Below, in pieces: positions 17,956 through 27,104 of a stretch of 64,000 bases of DNA. Made by a program: the position numbers and the translations under genes. The DNA lies in NCBI RefSeq assembly GCF_002224265.1, contig NZ_CP012882.1, positions 1,677,043 to 1,741,042 of the forward strand. Direction: 5' to 3'. Below the pieces are notes generated by a model that saw only the letters and a program-made list of their open reading frames with translations, was not told the DNA's origin and searched no databases. Source of the stretch: Vibrio vulnificus NBRC 15645 = ATCC 27562. Its GTDB lineage: Bacteria > Pseudomonadota > Gammaproteobacteria > Enterobacterales > Vibrionaceae. Positions within the stretch are counted from its first letter, which is position 1; every line of letters begins with the position of its first letter.

Positions 17956-19824
17956 ATGAAATTTAGTCATAAAATTGTAGCCGCTTCATCTGCGCTGTTG
18001 TTGGTTACCGTATCCTTACTGACAGCCAAGCAGTATTTCACCATGCAAGATGAGCTGACGGAGCAAGTCGAAGCCAGTGTCACGGAAATCGTAGATGGGG
18101 TTCGAAATACCGTCGCGGCAGAAATCGATGGCCGCAAAGCCATTGCTGCTTATGCCACGAGCATGATGGAAACCGATCTGTCGCCCAAACATATTTCCGA
18201 TGTCATTACCCGCCCTATCGTTAAAAACACCTTTTTACTCGCGGGTCTAGGCTTTGAAAAAGATGGGTCAAACATTAACAACGATCCTAGTTGGAACCCT
18301 GGGCCGACTTGGGATCCTCGCGTTCGTCCTTGGTACAAGGCTGCCAAAAATGCAGGACAACTCATCATCACCGCTCCCTATGCGGATTCCGCGACCAATG
18401 AAATTTTGGTTTCCATCGCCACCCCCGTACGAGACAACGGGACATTTATTGGCGCCATATTCTACGACGTAAGCTTAGCGGGCCTTGCCGAACTCGTGAA
18501 TCAAGTAAAATTGTTTGATGCGGGTTATGTGTTCATCGTTTCCGAAGATGGCACCACCATCGCGCACCCAGACACTAAGCTCAACGGCAAACCGATGTCT
18601 GAATACATGCCGAACGTGCAAATTCGCGAAAACCCGCAGCAAGTCGTACTGGACGGTATTTCTTATACGCTCGATTTTGCGTCGGTACCAGGGGAAAACT
18701 GGTATGTGGGCGTCGTCCTCGATGAAAGTATTGCTTATCAATCCATCAATGACTTACGCAACAGTTCCATCGTATACACCATCGTTGCCTTGCTCTTAAG
18801 TATTGCGATTTTGCTGGTACTGATTCGCACCTTGATGCGCCCTCTTGATGATCTCAATAACGCCATTCAAGACGTAGCATCAGGTGAAGGGGATCTGACC
18901 CAACGATTGGACACCAATACAGACAAAGAATTCTCTCAACTGGCAGATGGGTTTAACACCTTCACGGGCACGCTTCAGCAGTTGATCAAACAGTCGAAAG
19001 CCATTGGTGAAGAAATTCTTCGTGGTTCTGAAACCACCTCTGGTGGCCTACAAGAATCTGCGGCGGCCATGCAAGAGCAGCTACGTGAACTGGAACAGCT
19101 CGCTACCGCAATGCATGAAATGGCCACCACCGCATCCGATGTCGCCTCTAACGCGCAAGGTGCAGCCTCTGCAGCGAAAGTTGCGGACGACGCTACCGTT
19201 GATGGCACCGATATTGTGAGTGACACGACACAGGCGATAGACGACCTTTCCGTGCGCATTGATCAAGCAGTGGTAGAAGTTCAAGTGCTTGAATCTGCGA
19301 CGGCGAACATTGAAACCATCTTGAAGGTAATCAACGACATTGCCGATCAAACCAACTTGTTGGCACTGAACGCCGCCATCGAGGCCGCTCGAGCAGGTGA
19401 ATCTGGCCGAGGATTTGCTGTGGTTGCAGACGAAGTTCGCACGCTCGCTCAGCGCACTCAGCAATCCACTACCGAAATTCGCACCATGATTGAAAAACTG
19501 CAAAGCAGCGCAAACTCGGTTGCCAGTGCCATGAATCAAAGCAAAGACACCGCCACCAATGCCGTTGCCCGAGCACAAGAAGCCAACCATGCGCTTGAAC
19601 GTATTCGTAATGCGATTCAGCAGATCAGTGATATGAACATTCAAATTGCCTCTGCAGCGGAAGAGCAAAGCCTGGTGGCTGAAGAGATCAATAACAACAC
19701 CGTGAAAATTAAAGACCTCTCTGTTCAAGTCGCGGATTTGGCAGAAAACGCCAACATCGCGATGCAAGTTCAGGTAGAGAATGTTCGAGAGCAGGACGCA
19801 ATTCTTAATAAATTTATTGTGTAA
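17956..19824 (+). CDS. Methyl-accepting chemotaxis protein, dCache-HAMP-MA (second of tandem pair)
   Basis: This 622-residue paralogue of the preceding receptor shares the same opening [18 protein letters not shown] and an almost identical signalling tip. The dCache domain has diverged: the pocket segment reads [12 protein letters not shown], where the first receptor has [12 protein letters not shown], and APYAD replaces APYVD. This suggests a different or shifted ligand. It also ends without a CheR tether (AILNKFIV). The start at 17956 is chosen by homology with its neighbour and the GGGGGGAATTGGG upstream; an in-frame ATG at 17923 is less likely. Confidence 0.93.
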   Translation: MKFSHKIVAASSALLLVTVSLLTAKQYFTMQDELTEQVEASVTEIVDGVRNTVAAEIDGRKAIAAYATSMMETDLSPKHISDVITRPIVKNTFLLAGLGFEKDGSNINNDPSWNPGPTWDPRVRPWYKAAKNAGQLIITAPYADSATNEILVSIATPVRDNGTFIGAIFYDVSLAGLAELVNQVKLFDAGYVFIVSEDGTTIAHPDTKLNGKPMSEYMPNVQIRENPQQVVLDGISYTLDFASVPGENWYVGVVLDESIAYQSINDLRNSSIVYTIVALLLSIAILLVLIRTLMRPLDDLNNAIQDVASGEGDLTQRLDTNTDKEFSQLADGFNTFTGTLQQLIKQSKAIGEEILRGSETTSGGLQESAAAMQEQLRELEQLATAMHEMATTASDVASNAQGAASAAKVADDATVDGTDIVSDTTQAIDDLSVRIDQAVVEVQVLESATANIETILKVINDIADQTNLLALNAAIEAARAGESGRGFAVVADEVRTLAQRTQQSTTEIRTMIEKLQSSANSVASAMNQSKDTATNAVARAQEANHALERIRNAIQQISDMNIQIASAAEEQSLVAEEINNNTVKIKDLSVQVADLAENANIAMQVQVENVREQDAILNKFIV

Positions 19825-19845
19825 GTCCGGCTCGAACGGCAATAG

Positions 19846-19874
19846 AAAAGGCGAAGTGAGACTTCGCCTTTTTT
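19846..19874. terminator. Terminator after second chemoreceptor
   Basis: AAAAGGCGAAGT (19846-19857) pairs with ACTTCGCCTTTT (19861-19872) around a 3-nt loop. A T run follows on the plus strand, and the A-rich left arm can serve the convergent amylase gene. Confidence 0.88.
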
Positions 19875-19918
19875 GTTTTCGCTATTTTGTTTCGCTATCT
19901 GCCAGTTTTGACATTATC

Positions 19919-21274
19919 TCAACACATCATCAACGCCGTTTTTGCCGCGACGACAATCTCAATCTTGCCGTTCATTGGTAAGAAATGCTTGCCCGTCAGC
20001 ATATCTTGAAGAGGGCGCGCTAGTGATAAGGAGATCGTTTGTTTCCGCGCCGATTTGTTGATCACCACAAAACCACGCTCACCACGGCTGAACACCAACA
20101 TATCATCATTCCCTTCCAGCACCGTCATTGGCTCGCCATGAAAGCGGTTGTGGAATGCAATCATCTGCACCATTCGCGGATCATACCAAGCGTCTTTCCA
20201 ACGTGGCTGCCCATTCTGGTTAAGTATGCCGCTCGTATCGAGATCGGTGTAAATCAGAGGTGTTCCACCATCGCGCCCCAATACATAGGCGTAAGCTAAC
20301 CACTCGTTTTCTTCATCCAACACTAAGTTAGCAAACACATCATTGTTAGGAATGTCATGTGTGGTGACAAACGTAATTGCGCGCCGATTCGACAACGCCT
20401 GACCAAAACAGTACGGGTCTATCAAGCTTTTAAAGCTGCCTTTCGGGGCAAACGCTTTAAATAAGGTGCTAAAAAGAGGGAAATCGTACGCACCGAGACG
20501 AGTCTCTTGTAAGTAAGGTTGCAGGAAAAGCTCATACTCCTCCTCCGTGGCTCCCCCATCGGTGATGATTTCACCGAAGATATGCATGCCCTGCGTGATG
20601 TCTTCAGTCCACACTTGCTTGATATGCTCGAGCGTCATGTGCTTTGCTGCATCAATGCGAAACCCTTTGACACCCATCGCCTTCAACGCCATTAAGTAAT
20701 GGCGCTGCTGGGTGATCACATGCTCATGAACACGTAAGGTCGGTAAACCGGGATCCGTCGGGCCACCGCTGATACGGCCATTTTGCACTTGCCACTTATC
20801 TTTCCAATCTCGAATGCCAAACGCTTCAACAAAATCTTCTTCGGTAAATAGAGGCTCAGAGAGATCACCAAACAATCGCTGACTTTCATAGTACTCGGGA
20901 TCGCACATATACTCTTCGAGTACGCTTTTACTTGGGTAGTTTAAGTCCGCTCTCTGTTTTGCTTCATTCGCCATATGATTAAACACCACATCCGCATAGA
21001 CCCAAACACCACAATGCTGGAGCTCGGTCACCATGTTCTGAAAATCAGTGGTGTTGCCAAGTGCGTTATCAATCACGCGGTAATCCTGTGGCTGGTAACG
21101 CTGCCACCACTTGGGTGACTTGGCGCTGCGTAACGGCGGAGAAACGAGCACAGAGCCATAACCCAGCTCTTGAATTTTTTTTGCCTGTTTAGCGATATCG
21201 GCATATTTCCAGTCAAATGCATGCAAAATTACGTTGGCTTTGCTGGTCGGCAAAGCGTGTTCTGCTTGATTCAT
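19919..21274 (-). CDS. GH13 alpha-amylase, apparently cytoplasmic
   Basis: This is a TIM-barrel glycoside hydrolase of family 13 that cleaves alpha-1,4 glucans. The conserved regions are present: DVVFNH (region I), GFRIDAAKH with the nucleophile Asp (region II), IFGEII with the acid/base Glu (region III), and TTHDIPNND with the third acid Asp (region IV). No signal peptide is visible at any start. The start at 21274 (MNQAEH, about 451 residues) is preferred: the most upstream candidate is a TTG only nine bases from a TATAAT box, leaving no room for a leader. A MalT-like box upstream suggests control with the maltose regulon. Role: likely maltodextrin or glycogen breakdown inside the cell. Confidence 0.87.
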   Translation of the reverse strand: MNQAEHALPTSKANVILHAFDWKYADIAKQAKKIQELGYGSVLVSPPLRSAKSPKWWQRYQPQDYRVIDNALGNTTDFQNMVTELQHCGVWVYADVVFNHMANEAKQRADLNYPSKSVLEEYMCDPEYYESQRLFGDLSEPLFTEEDFVEAFGIRDWKDKWQVQNGRISGGPTDPGLPTLRVHEHVITQQRHYLMALKAMGVKGFRIDAAKHMTLEHIKQVWTEDITQGMHIFGEIITDGGATEEEYELFLQPYLQETRLGAYDFPLFSTLFKAFAPKGSFKSLIDPYCFGQALSNRRAITFVTTHDIPNNDVFANLVLDEENEWLAYAYVLGRDGGTPLIYTDLDTSGILNQNGQPRWKDAWYDPRMVQMIAFHNRFHGEPMTVLEGNDDMLVFSRGERGFVVINKSARKQTISLSLARPLQDMLTGKHFLPMNGKIEIVVAAKTALMMC

Positions 21275-21333
21275 TTTCTTCACATCACCTTTAGTCATCG
21301 TTCTTTTCTGTACGAGTGAATTCAATGACTGAA

Positions 21334-21366
21334 ATTATAAAAGGAGTCTGCCCGCCGCCCTCCCCC
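21334..21366 (-). promoter_or_regulatory. Amylase promoter with MalT-like box
   Basis: On the minus strand a perfect TATAAT lies at 21334-21339. GGGGGAGGGC (21357-21366), close to the MalT box GGGGA(T/G)GAGG, sits 17 bases further upstream, where a -35 element would be. This is the arrangement of MalT-dependent promoters. The remaining gap to 21690 shows nothing else that I recognise. Confidence 0.5.
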
Positions 21367-21690
21367 TTTGCAAACGAGTTGTAAGGGTGAATGGAAAGGC
21401 GTAGTGACTCCTTTTCATCAGCGTATGGTGGAAAAATAATAAGCCATTGAATGGAGAAAGGAATGGTAACTTAGTTAACATACTGTTTTAAATATTAAAA
21501 AACCAAACCAATCTCTATATCTACTACTTATTTCCATACGCCTTTATGCCAAAGCAAACCCAACTGTCTACCCTTGCGTCGTTTTCTCTTTTCTTGTTCA
21601 TCGAGCAGAAATGCTGCACAAGTCACACTCGGTGAGAATACAAAAATCTATTTTCGACTGGATGATGCGTTGCTAGCCACTCACCACAAC

Positions 21691-21718
21691 AAAAAAGCCG
21701 CCTGTTTAGCAGGCGGCT
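21691..21718 (-). terminator. Terminator of uspA
   Basis: AGCCGCCTG (21696-21704) pairs with CAGGCGGCT (21710-21718) around TTTAG. On the minus strand six T follow directly. Confidence 0.92.
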
Positions 21719-21736
21719 CTTAGGATCATGGCTTGG

Positions 21737-22162
21737 CTAATCGTAGATTGGCACCACCAAAATATCCACGGGAGATTTGTTCACCAACGTTCTTGAATAC
21801 GAGATGATCTTGCTCCAGAAGTTATGGTGATGACCGCAGATAAGTAGATCAACTTCGTGCTCTTTGATGGTGACTTCAAGTTTGTCGCCTAGATCGCCAG
21901 TCCCGACAAAAAAGTGTTTCAATGGATATTCCATATAATCGCTAAAGCTTCTTAAACACTCCATTGAATGTTCTGTGAGCGGCCTTTGCGTCGGATCGAC
22001 ATTTAAGTCGATGAGTTCACGATAAATCTCCCCATGAGTCCCATCGATGTGGATAAAGGAAATCTCTGAATCAAAGTAGCTCGCCATTTCAACGGCTCGG
22101 TCAATCAGCACGGTGCTGTCGTCTGAAATCTCCAAGGCAACCAAGATATGTTTGTATTTCAT
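21737..22162 (-). CDS. uspA: Universal stress protein A family
   Basis: This 141-residue cytoplasmic stress protein opens with MKYKHILVALEIS. It ends with CGHHHNFWSKIISYSRTLVN, then SPVDILVVPIYD. This form matches the UspA subclass, which lacks the G-x2-G-x9-G-S ATP-binding loop found in UspF/MJ0577 types. It is probably dimeric. GGGTGAGG precedes the ATG at good spacing. A 62-codon frame just upstream overlaps the start by ATGA but is not convincing. It is normally induced by starvation and growth arrest (family knowledge). Confidence 0.9.
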   Translation of the reverse strand: MKYKHILVALEISDDSTVLIDRAVEMASYFDSEISFIHIDGTHGEIYRELIDLNVDPTQRPLTEHSMECLRSFSDYMEYPLKHFFVGTGDLGDKLEVTIKEHEVDLLICGHHHNFWSKIISYSRTLVNKSPVDILVVPIYD

Positions 22163-22398
22163 AGCCTCACCCTTTTGCGCAATGCGTTATCTTTAGCATA
22201 GCGATCTCTAACGAAAAAAGTGTCGATAAGATCCCGAAATAGCTCATTTTTTATCGAGAGGTGAGCGGTATTTTCAAGAAGCTCTAAACGCAAAAACGCA
22301 ACCATCTGGCTGCGTCTTAACTTGGTTAATTTGTAATACCCAACCACTTATTGTTGCCGGCCGCGAATACAGCATTCAATCACTAGCAAGGTAAAGCA

Positions 22399-22677
22399 TT
22401 AGGTTCTGTATAGTACCTTCAACACATGCCAACCGAACTTGGTTTTCACTAAGTGTGGCGTCAATACTTCACCAGTAAAGCAAACTTTATCGAACTGAGG
22501 TACCATCTGGCCACGTTTGAATTCACCGAGGTCACCGCCACGTTTGCCCGAAGGACAAAGTGAATGCTTCTTCGCAAGCACATGAAATTTCGCTCCTTTC
22601 TTCAACTGAGCGATAATATCTTCCGCTTGCTCTTTATGCTTCACCAAAATGTGAAGCGCTGCTGCTGTGTTGGCCAT
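22399..22677 (-). CDS. Parvulin-type peptidyl-prolyl isomerase (PpiC-like)
   Basis: This 92-residue single-domain parvulin has no signal peptide and so acts in the cytoplasm. Motifs include the start [37 protein letters not shown] and the end [13 protein letters not shown]. The histidine pair, the cysteine in LCPS and the phenylalanine of FGWH form the active site. Length and sequence agree with E. coli PpiC. The start at 22677 is chosen because GGGGGTGT lies just upstream; ten more in-frame codons lack a site. Confidence 0.93.
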   Translation of the reverse strand: MANTAAALHILVKHKEQAEDIIAQLKKGAKFHVLAKKHSLCPSGKRGGDLGEFKRGQMVPQFDKVCFTGEVLTPHLVKTKFGWHVLKVLYRT

Positions 22678-22844
22678 CAGACACCCCCTAAAATAAAAAA
22701 CGCGCAAGTGTAACCTAAAGGCAGGTATCGGTCATTAATTTGATCTAAACACACGACCATACGCTTTAACTTCGCTTTAGCCCTTGCTGGACTAAAATTA
22801 TAAAGTAAGATTGAAGCGTTAGAATTTCAAAACAAGGTATACCC

Positions 22845-23768
22845 ATGGCTAAAACCCCAAGTAAGGCTAATCAATCGCAAGGAATGCTGGTCTTCAAACT
22901 GACCTTAAAGCAAAATTTTGCTATTGGTACGCTCAAAGTTAGGGAGATCGTGCCATACATGCCGACGACACAAATACCTTACTCTCATCGTCACGTGGTC
23001 GGCACCGTCACGATTCGTAACCTCACCGTGCCCGTTATCGACATGTCCGCTGCAATTGGTTTTCGCCCGATCGACAAATCGGAATACAAGAATAGCTATT
23101 TGATCGTGACAGACTGCTTACGTACTGTGGTGGCTTTCATGGTGCGCTCTATAGAAAAGATCATCGATTGCGATTGGCGCTCAATAGAAACCCCACCAGC
23201 CAGCGTAGGTCATAATGTGTTCGTCACTGGCATCACGCGCTATAACAACGAAATCGTGCAAATGCTGGACGTGGAGTTATTGCTTTCGAAGATTTATCCT
23301 CAATACGAGAACGCCAATATTCCAATGTTGACCGATGTGGAACGCGAACGTCTCAAAGCGCTGAACATTCTCCTTGTCGATGACTCCTCTATTGCTCGAA
23401 AACAATTGAGTGATGCGCTCGACGGTATCAACATCGGTTATCAGATCTGTAAAAACGGCTTAGACGCATTGGAGCTGATGCGAGTTGAAGCCGGACGCGG
23501 TCGCCCATTCGATTTGCTTGTAAGCGATATCGAAATGCCCGGATTGGATGGCTATGAATTAGCGTTTGAAGTGCAAAATGATCCGGCGTTAAACCGCTCC
23601 TATCGTATTTTGCACACCTCATTATCCAGTGAAATTTGTGTTGATCGCGCTCACCAGGTCGGGGCACACGAAGCGTTAGAAAAATTTAATGCTGGCGAGC
23701 TGATTGAAGCGATGCTGCGTGGTGCCAAATCACTGGAACAAGCGAGAAATAAAACTGTCGCGGTTTAA
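22845..23768 (+). CDS. cheV: Chemotaxis coupling protein CheV
   Basis: This 307-residue protein joins a CheW-like domain (residues 12-160; FKLTLKQNFAIGTLKVREIV and VPVIDMSAAIG) to a response-regulator receiver domain (173-300). The receiver has the acidic pair in LLVDDSS, the phosphoacceptor Asp228 in SDIEMPG, Thr/Ser in LHTSLSS and Lys in LEKF. CheV proteins couple chemoreceptors to CheA, and phosphorylation helps adaptation. No other che genes are nearby, so it serves receptors and kinases encoded elsewhere, perhaps including the tandem pair at 15.9-19.8 kb. Confidence 0.94.
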   Translation: MAKTPSKANQSQGMLVFKLTLKQNFAIGTLKVREIVPYMPTTQIPYSHRHVVGTVTIRNLTVPVIDMSAAIGFRPIDKSEYKNSYLIVTDCLRTVVAFMVRSIEKIIDCDWRSIETPPASVGHNVFVTGITRYNNEIVQMLDVELLLSKIYPQYENANIPMLTDVERERLKALNILLVDDSSIARKQLSDALDGINIGYQICKNGLDALELMRVEAGRGRPFDLLVSDIEMPGLDGYELAFEVQNDPALNRSYRILHTSLSSEICVDRAHQVGAHEALEKFNAGELIEAMLRGAKSLEQARNKTVAV

Positions 23769-23788
23769 TCGCAGCAGCTTTTGCTGGC

Positions 23789-24322
23789 TTATTTAGGCAT
23801 TGAATAACTTTTGCTGACAAACTCGGTTTCTTGCACCTGATAATATTGATTGGTGTAAGAAGCCAAGGCATACATGACATTTGCTAACAGATTGCCATAG
23901 CGAAATAACATCGCCTCAGGTGATTTCTTCGCTGAATGTTCAATCATCACCAATGCTCTCACCACCTTCTTTGCTTGGCATCGACATAGATGCAACTGAG
24001 CAGACACCGCATGACCACCCGGTAGAACAAAGCCAACGAAGCCACCATTTAACTCATTACGTAGTGTTTGGTAGTCCTGTTTGAGCTCAGCAATCATCGC
24101 TTCATCAATGGCCAACTTTCCTCGTACGGAGCCATTTAGGTGATAAATGTTCGGTTGAACTCGGGTCAGAACATCACGAACAAGCTCCGGCAAATCCATG
24201 GTCAGCAACAAGCCAACTCGACTACAAAGTTCATCGGCACTGATCTCAAAATCACAGACGAGGCTGTCTTCATAAATAAATGGGTAGCAAAGTTCATCAA
24301 GCTGCTTGGACACAGGTTTCAT
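23789..24322 (-). CDS. Degenerate PduO-type cobalamin adenosyltransferase-like protein
   Basis: This 177-residue helical protein has the core GGFVGFVLPGGHAVSAQLHL, which matches the LPGG-x-x-A-x-x-LH motif of PduO-type ATP:cob(I)alamin adenosyltransferases. In active enzymes this is followed by R-x-x-x-R-R-x-E-R; here it reads CRCQAKKVVRAL. The N-terminal ATP loop (T-x-x-GD-x-G-x-T) is absent. It may therefore bind a tetrapyrrole or nucleotide without adenosyltransferase activity. It lies next to the heme genes on the same strand as hutZ (104 bases after its stop), so a tetrapyrrole-related role is tempting but unproven. Confidence 0.6.
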   Translation of the reverse strand: MKPVSKQLDELCYPFIYEDSLVCDFEISADELCSRVGLLLTMDLPELVRDVLTRVQPNIYHLNGSVRGKLAIDEAMIAELKQDYQTLRNELNGGFVGFVLPGGHAVSAQLHLCRCQAKKVVRALVMIEHSAKKSPEAMLFRYGNLLANVMYALASYTNQYYQVQETEFVSKSYSMPK

Positions 24323-24426
24323 TATTTGTTTTTCGCCATTGAAAAAGGGAGTCAGTATAACTGAGCTCCCTTGTCTTTGCTGGAGAATCTAAGTCGGAGA
24401 ATCTGACGCGTTCAAACTCGCATTCG

Positions 24427-24957
24427 TTATCCGTTGGAGATCTTACGATGCCCCTCTTGAAGGTGGACAAAATCAACCAGATCATCACCAGACACTTGGT
24501 ACGCCTGACCAAAGCCTTTTACAAACAGGCCACGTTCCGCCTTAAGATTAAACAAAACGAAATCTTCCAGTTGACTTAAACCAGAGACAATCTCGCCAAA
24601 ACGCTCTTCCATTTGAGTAATCACTTGATGCCAAAGCTGAGTATCACGTTCAATCACACTCGCTACCGCATCAAAGGTCAAACGCTTACGCGCAAAAAGC
24701 TGCTTAGCGCCTTCCTCATCTTCGATCATCATCAAAGACACTTGCGGATTCTCAAGCAGGTTACGCGCATGACGCGCGATTTTCGAGATCAAAACAAAGT
24801 ACCCTTCTTGATTCTGTACAAAAGGCGCATAACTCACGTTTGGACGGCCATCCGCATCTACCGTCGCAAGTTGCAACGTTTGACGCTCCTGACGAAACTC
24901 TTTAATTTCCGGCTCTAGGCGACCTTGTAACCTTTCTTGTTTTACATGCTGATCCAT
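24427..24957 (-). CDS. hutZ: Heme utilization protein HutZ (heme-degrading)
   Basis: This 176-residue split-barrel protein of the HugZ/HutZ group binds and cleaves heme in the cytoplasm to release iron. His170 (in LQEGHRKI) and Asp132 (in QLEDFVLF) fall exactly at the positions known in V. cholerae HutZ as the proximal heme ligand and its hydrogen-bond partner. The flavin-type barrel start RQTLQLATVDADGRPNVSYA is intact. It is the last gene of hutW-hutX-hutZ on the minus strand, driven from the Fur-controlled region near 27.0 kb. Confidence 0.95.
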   Translation of the reverse strand: MDQHVKQERLQGRLEPEIKEFRQERQTLQLATVDADGRPNVSYAPFVQNQEGYFVLISKIARHARNLLENPQVSLMMIEDEEGAKQLFARKRLTFDAVASVIERDTQLWHQVITQMEERFGEIVSGLSQLEDFVLFNLKAERGLFVKGFGQAYQVSGDDLVDFVHLQEGHRKISNG

Positions 24958-24995
24958 GGCTTTCTCCTCGAATTTTTGTTGTTATTAGATTGATA

Positions 24996-25499
24996 TTATT
25001 GAGCAAACTCATTTTGCATTGATTTAAAACGTGCCACTTGCTCTGGGAACAGTTCACGTTTTTCATCGCGGCCTAGATAGATCTTAAAAATGTTCTCACC
25101 AGAGGCCGAAAAGAAACCAAAGTAGTGGCTTTCTTTCCCCATGAATGGCTTGCTGACTAAAGCCACTGCAACAACATTGTCTAACTTGAGATGGCCGTGC
25201 AACTCACCCTGTTTGCCCATTAGGTTGTAATAGCCTCTTGCCTCTTTCCCTTTCGGGAAGGGCGCTTTCACCTCAAAAATCGAGCCGAACGCATGTACGA
25301 TGGTCGTCACTGGGCCAAAATCAACCAGGTTCTCTAAAATGGATTGCGCGAGCTCTCCTTTAACCAAAACAGCCATATCCTGAGGGAGAGACTGAACGAT
25401 GTCGAGCTCCGTTACGCTTAGGCGTTCTGCCATCGCTGCGGGTAATAACGTGGGTTCTTGTTGTAGCAGTTCAGCTACTTGTTGTTGCAGAGAATTCAT
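24996..25499 (-). CDS. hutX: Cytosolic heme carrier HutX
   Basis: This 167-residue protein of the HutX/ChuX family passes heme to HutZ. The N-terminal helical part (LQQQVAELLQQEPTLLPAAM) precedes two beta-sheet repeats with TTIVHAFGSIFEVKAPFPKG, GYYNLMGKQGELHGHLKL and SHYFGFFSASGENIFKIYLG. These are hallmark segments of this fold. The 38-base gap to hutZ supports co-transcription and joint function. Confidence 0.95.
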   Translation of the reverse strand: MNSLQQQVAELLQQEPTLLPAAMAERLSVTELDIVQSLPQDMAVLVKGELAQSILENLVDFGPVTTIVHAFGSIFEVKAPFPKGKEARGYYNLMGKQGELHGHLKLDNVVAVALVSKPFMGKESHYFGFFSASGENIFKIYLGRDEKRELFPEQVARFKSMQNEFAQ

Positions 25500-25570
25500 C
25501 TTCTTTCCTACAAATTATCGATTCATTGATATTTTTCGCCTGAGCCTATAAGCGTTAGGCGAACACGCCA

Positions 25571-26944
25571 CTACTGTGCGATGGCTCGTGTCTGATGAGC
25601 ACTTTGATATTCAGAGCTTAGTATTTGAATACACGCTTGTGCCAAGGAAACGGCCCAAAAACTGCCTGCCAACGTCAATGTGGCACTACGCTCATTCAGT
25701 TCAACCAACCCTCTCTCTTGCCAGAGTCGGAATAGAGGTTGAAGAAAATCAAAGACGTTGTCGCCCATGAACTCAGGCAGCTTATCTGCCATCACAACAC
25801 CGCGATCAAATCCAGATTTCAACGCGGCGAAAATCGCTTCTAGCGGATGTTGCTGCGTCATCATCATAAGGGGAAGCTGGCCGTGGTTTATCGCCGCCAT
25901 ATAGGCGTCGAGGCTACGATGTTGCATCATGCCGTAACCACCAATAGAGCCGCCAGCACCACAACCAATCGGCAAAACTTCTGCGTAGGTCTTGGCCAAA
26001 CTATTGTAGAGGCTGCGCTCGCGGTTATCCGTTGCCCAGTGGTTCACACTCAGTTGTTTGAGATGGTGCTGGCGCATAAAGTTCACTCCAATCTCATACA
26101 TGCTGGCTTTATCTGGCGTCGTCGCGGGAGGAGGTAGCTTGCCCTTCTCTACCAAATTCAACATAGGCGCACTGCCCCCCACCACCAACTGGTATAAGTC
26201 CAAACCGTGCGCGCCCGTTGAGATGAAATCGTTGAGATCTTTCAACAAGACGTCACGAGTTTGATGTGGTAAGCCATATAGGAGATCAACGATCACTGGT
26301 GCTTGGTCGTAACTGGCTAACTCACTGAGACGTGTGAGCACTTTCTCTCGGTCATCTAACCGCTTCGCGCTGCGGCGCACCAAGGTATCAAAGCTCTGAA
26401 CACCAAATGAAAAGCGGTTAAAGCCGCCTTTCATCGCGCCATCATACATCTCGTCGCTAAAGCGATTAATGCGCCCTTCCAGCGTGATTTCACAATCAGC
26501 AGAAAGCGGAAAATGGTTTCGAATCGCCTCTCCCAGCTGCCTTACTTGGGCAGGAGAAAGGTCTGTAGGCGTACCGCCTCCTACGTACACGGCATGGAAA
26601 ACGCCACTTTGTGTCCATGGCAGCGCCGATTTAATCGCAATTTCTTTCAGCAGTGCTTCGAAATAACCATCAACCAGTTGGCGACTGGCCGCGTTTTGGA
26701 AGAAGTTACAGAAGGTACAACGCACACGGCAAAACGGAATGTGGATATACAAACAGCGTTTTTTGCGCGAAAACTCATTACTTTGGGTCAACGTATTAAA
26801 CTGTTCCACCAATTGAGATGGGTTTAATGGTCGACTCATTCCACCAGCGTGAGCTGAGTGTTTTTGAGCGAAGGCAAAACGCAACGGATCTGGGGTATCA
26901 ATACCGATAATAGATTGATCATACTTATCTAATGTAAGCGTCAT
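25571..26944 (-). CDS. hutW: Heme-utilization radical SAM protein HutW
   Basis: This radical SAM enzyme (457 residues) of the HemN-like ChuW/HutW group opens heme anaerobically in characterised relatives. The iron-sulfur motif C-x3-C-x2-C is in IHIPFCRVRCTFCNFF near residue 72. AVYVGGGTPTDL is the following SAM-binding GGxPT motif, and FSFGVQSF and DLLYGLPHQT are HemN-family signatures. ATG 26944 is preferred over GTG 26950. It is first in the hutWXZ operon, divergent from tonB across a Fur-like region, so it should be induced by iron starvation. Confidence 0.93.
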   Translation of the reverse strand: MTLTLDKYDQSIIGIDTPDPLRFAFAQKHSAHAGGMSRPLNPSQLVEQFNTLTQSNEFSRKKRCLYIHIPFCRVRCTFCNFFQNAASRQLVDGYFEALLKEIAIKSALPWTQSGVFHAVYVGGGTPTDLSPAQVRQLGEAIRNHFPLSADCEITLEGRINRFSDEMYDGAMKGGFNRFSFGVQSFDTLVRRSAKRLDDREKVLTRLSELASYDQAPVIVDLLYGLPHQTRDVLLKDLNDFISTGAHGLDLYQLVVGGSAPMLNLVEKGKLPPPATTPDKASMYEIGVNFMRQHHLKQLSVNHWATDNRERSLYNSLAKTYAEVLPIGCGAGGSIGGYGMMQHRSLDAYMAAINHGQLPLMMMTQQHPLEAIFAALKSGFDRGVVMADKLPEFMGDNVFDFLQPLFRLWQERGLVELNERSATLTLAGSFWAVSLAQACIQILSSEYQSAHQTRAIAQ

Positions 26945-27018
26945 ATTCACTCGCTTATTCCCCGCTGTATAAGGCTTAGCGGGTTAATCTCTAAAACTGA
27001 TGCGATCATAAAATTAGT

Positions 27019-27071
27019 TAAATGATAATGCAATTGATAATTGATCTTATTTGCAATGTAAGTGATAATCT
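27019..27071. promoter_or_regulatory. Divergent hutW/tonB promoter region with Fur-like hexamers
   Basis: The AT-rich gap contains TGATAATGCAATTGATAATTG (split here as TGATAATG, CAATTG, ATAATTG; 27023-27043) with two GATAAT hexamers spaced by six. A third, GTGATAATC, lies at 27062-27070. Repeated GATAAT/NATWAT hexamers are the Fur recognition pattern. Both flanking operons are heme-uptake genes, as expected for Fur control. Confidence 0.7.
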
Positions 27072-27104
27072 CGCCCAGATTTAGCTTTTCGGAACAACAG
27101 CATC

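Noticed and set aside
19081..19842. 253-codon minus-strand frame opposite the second chemoreceptor
   Set aside because: Long antisense frames are common opposite alanine-rich receptor genes. The translation is low-complexity and the plus-strand gene is certain.
22159..22347. 62-codon minus-strand frame overlapping the uspA start by ATGA
   Set aside because: It starts with GTG without a ribosome site, matches no family I know, and uspA has its own good ribosome site. The overlap alone is not enough.
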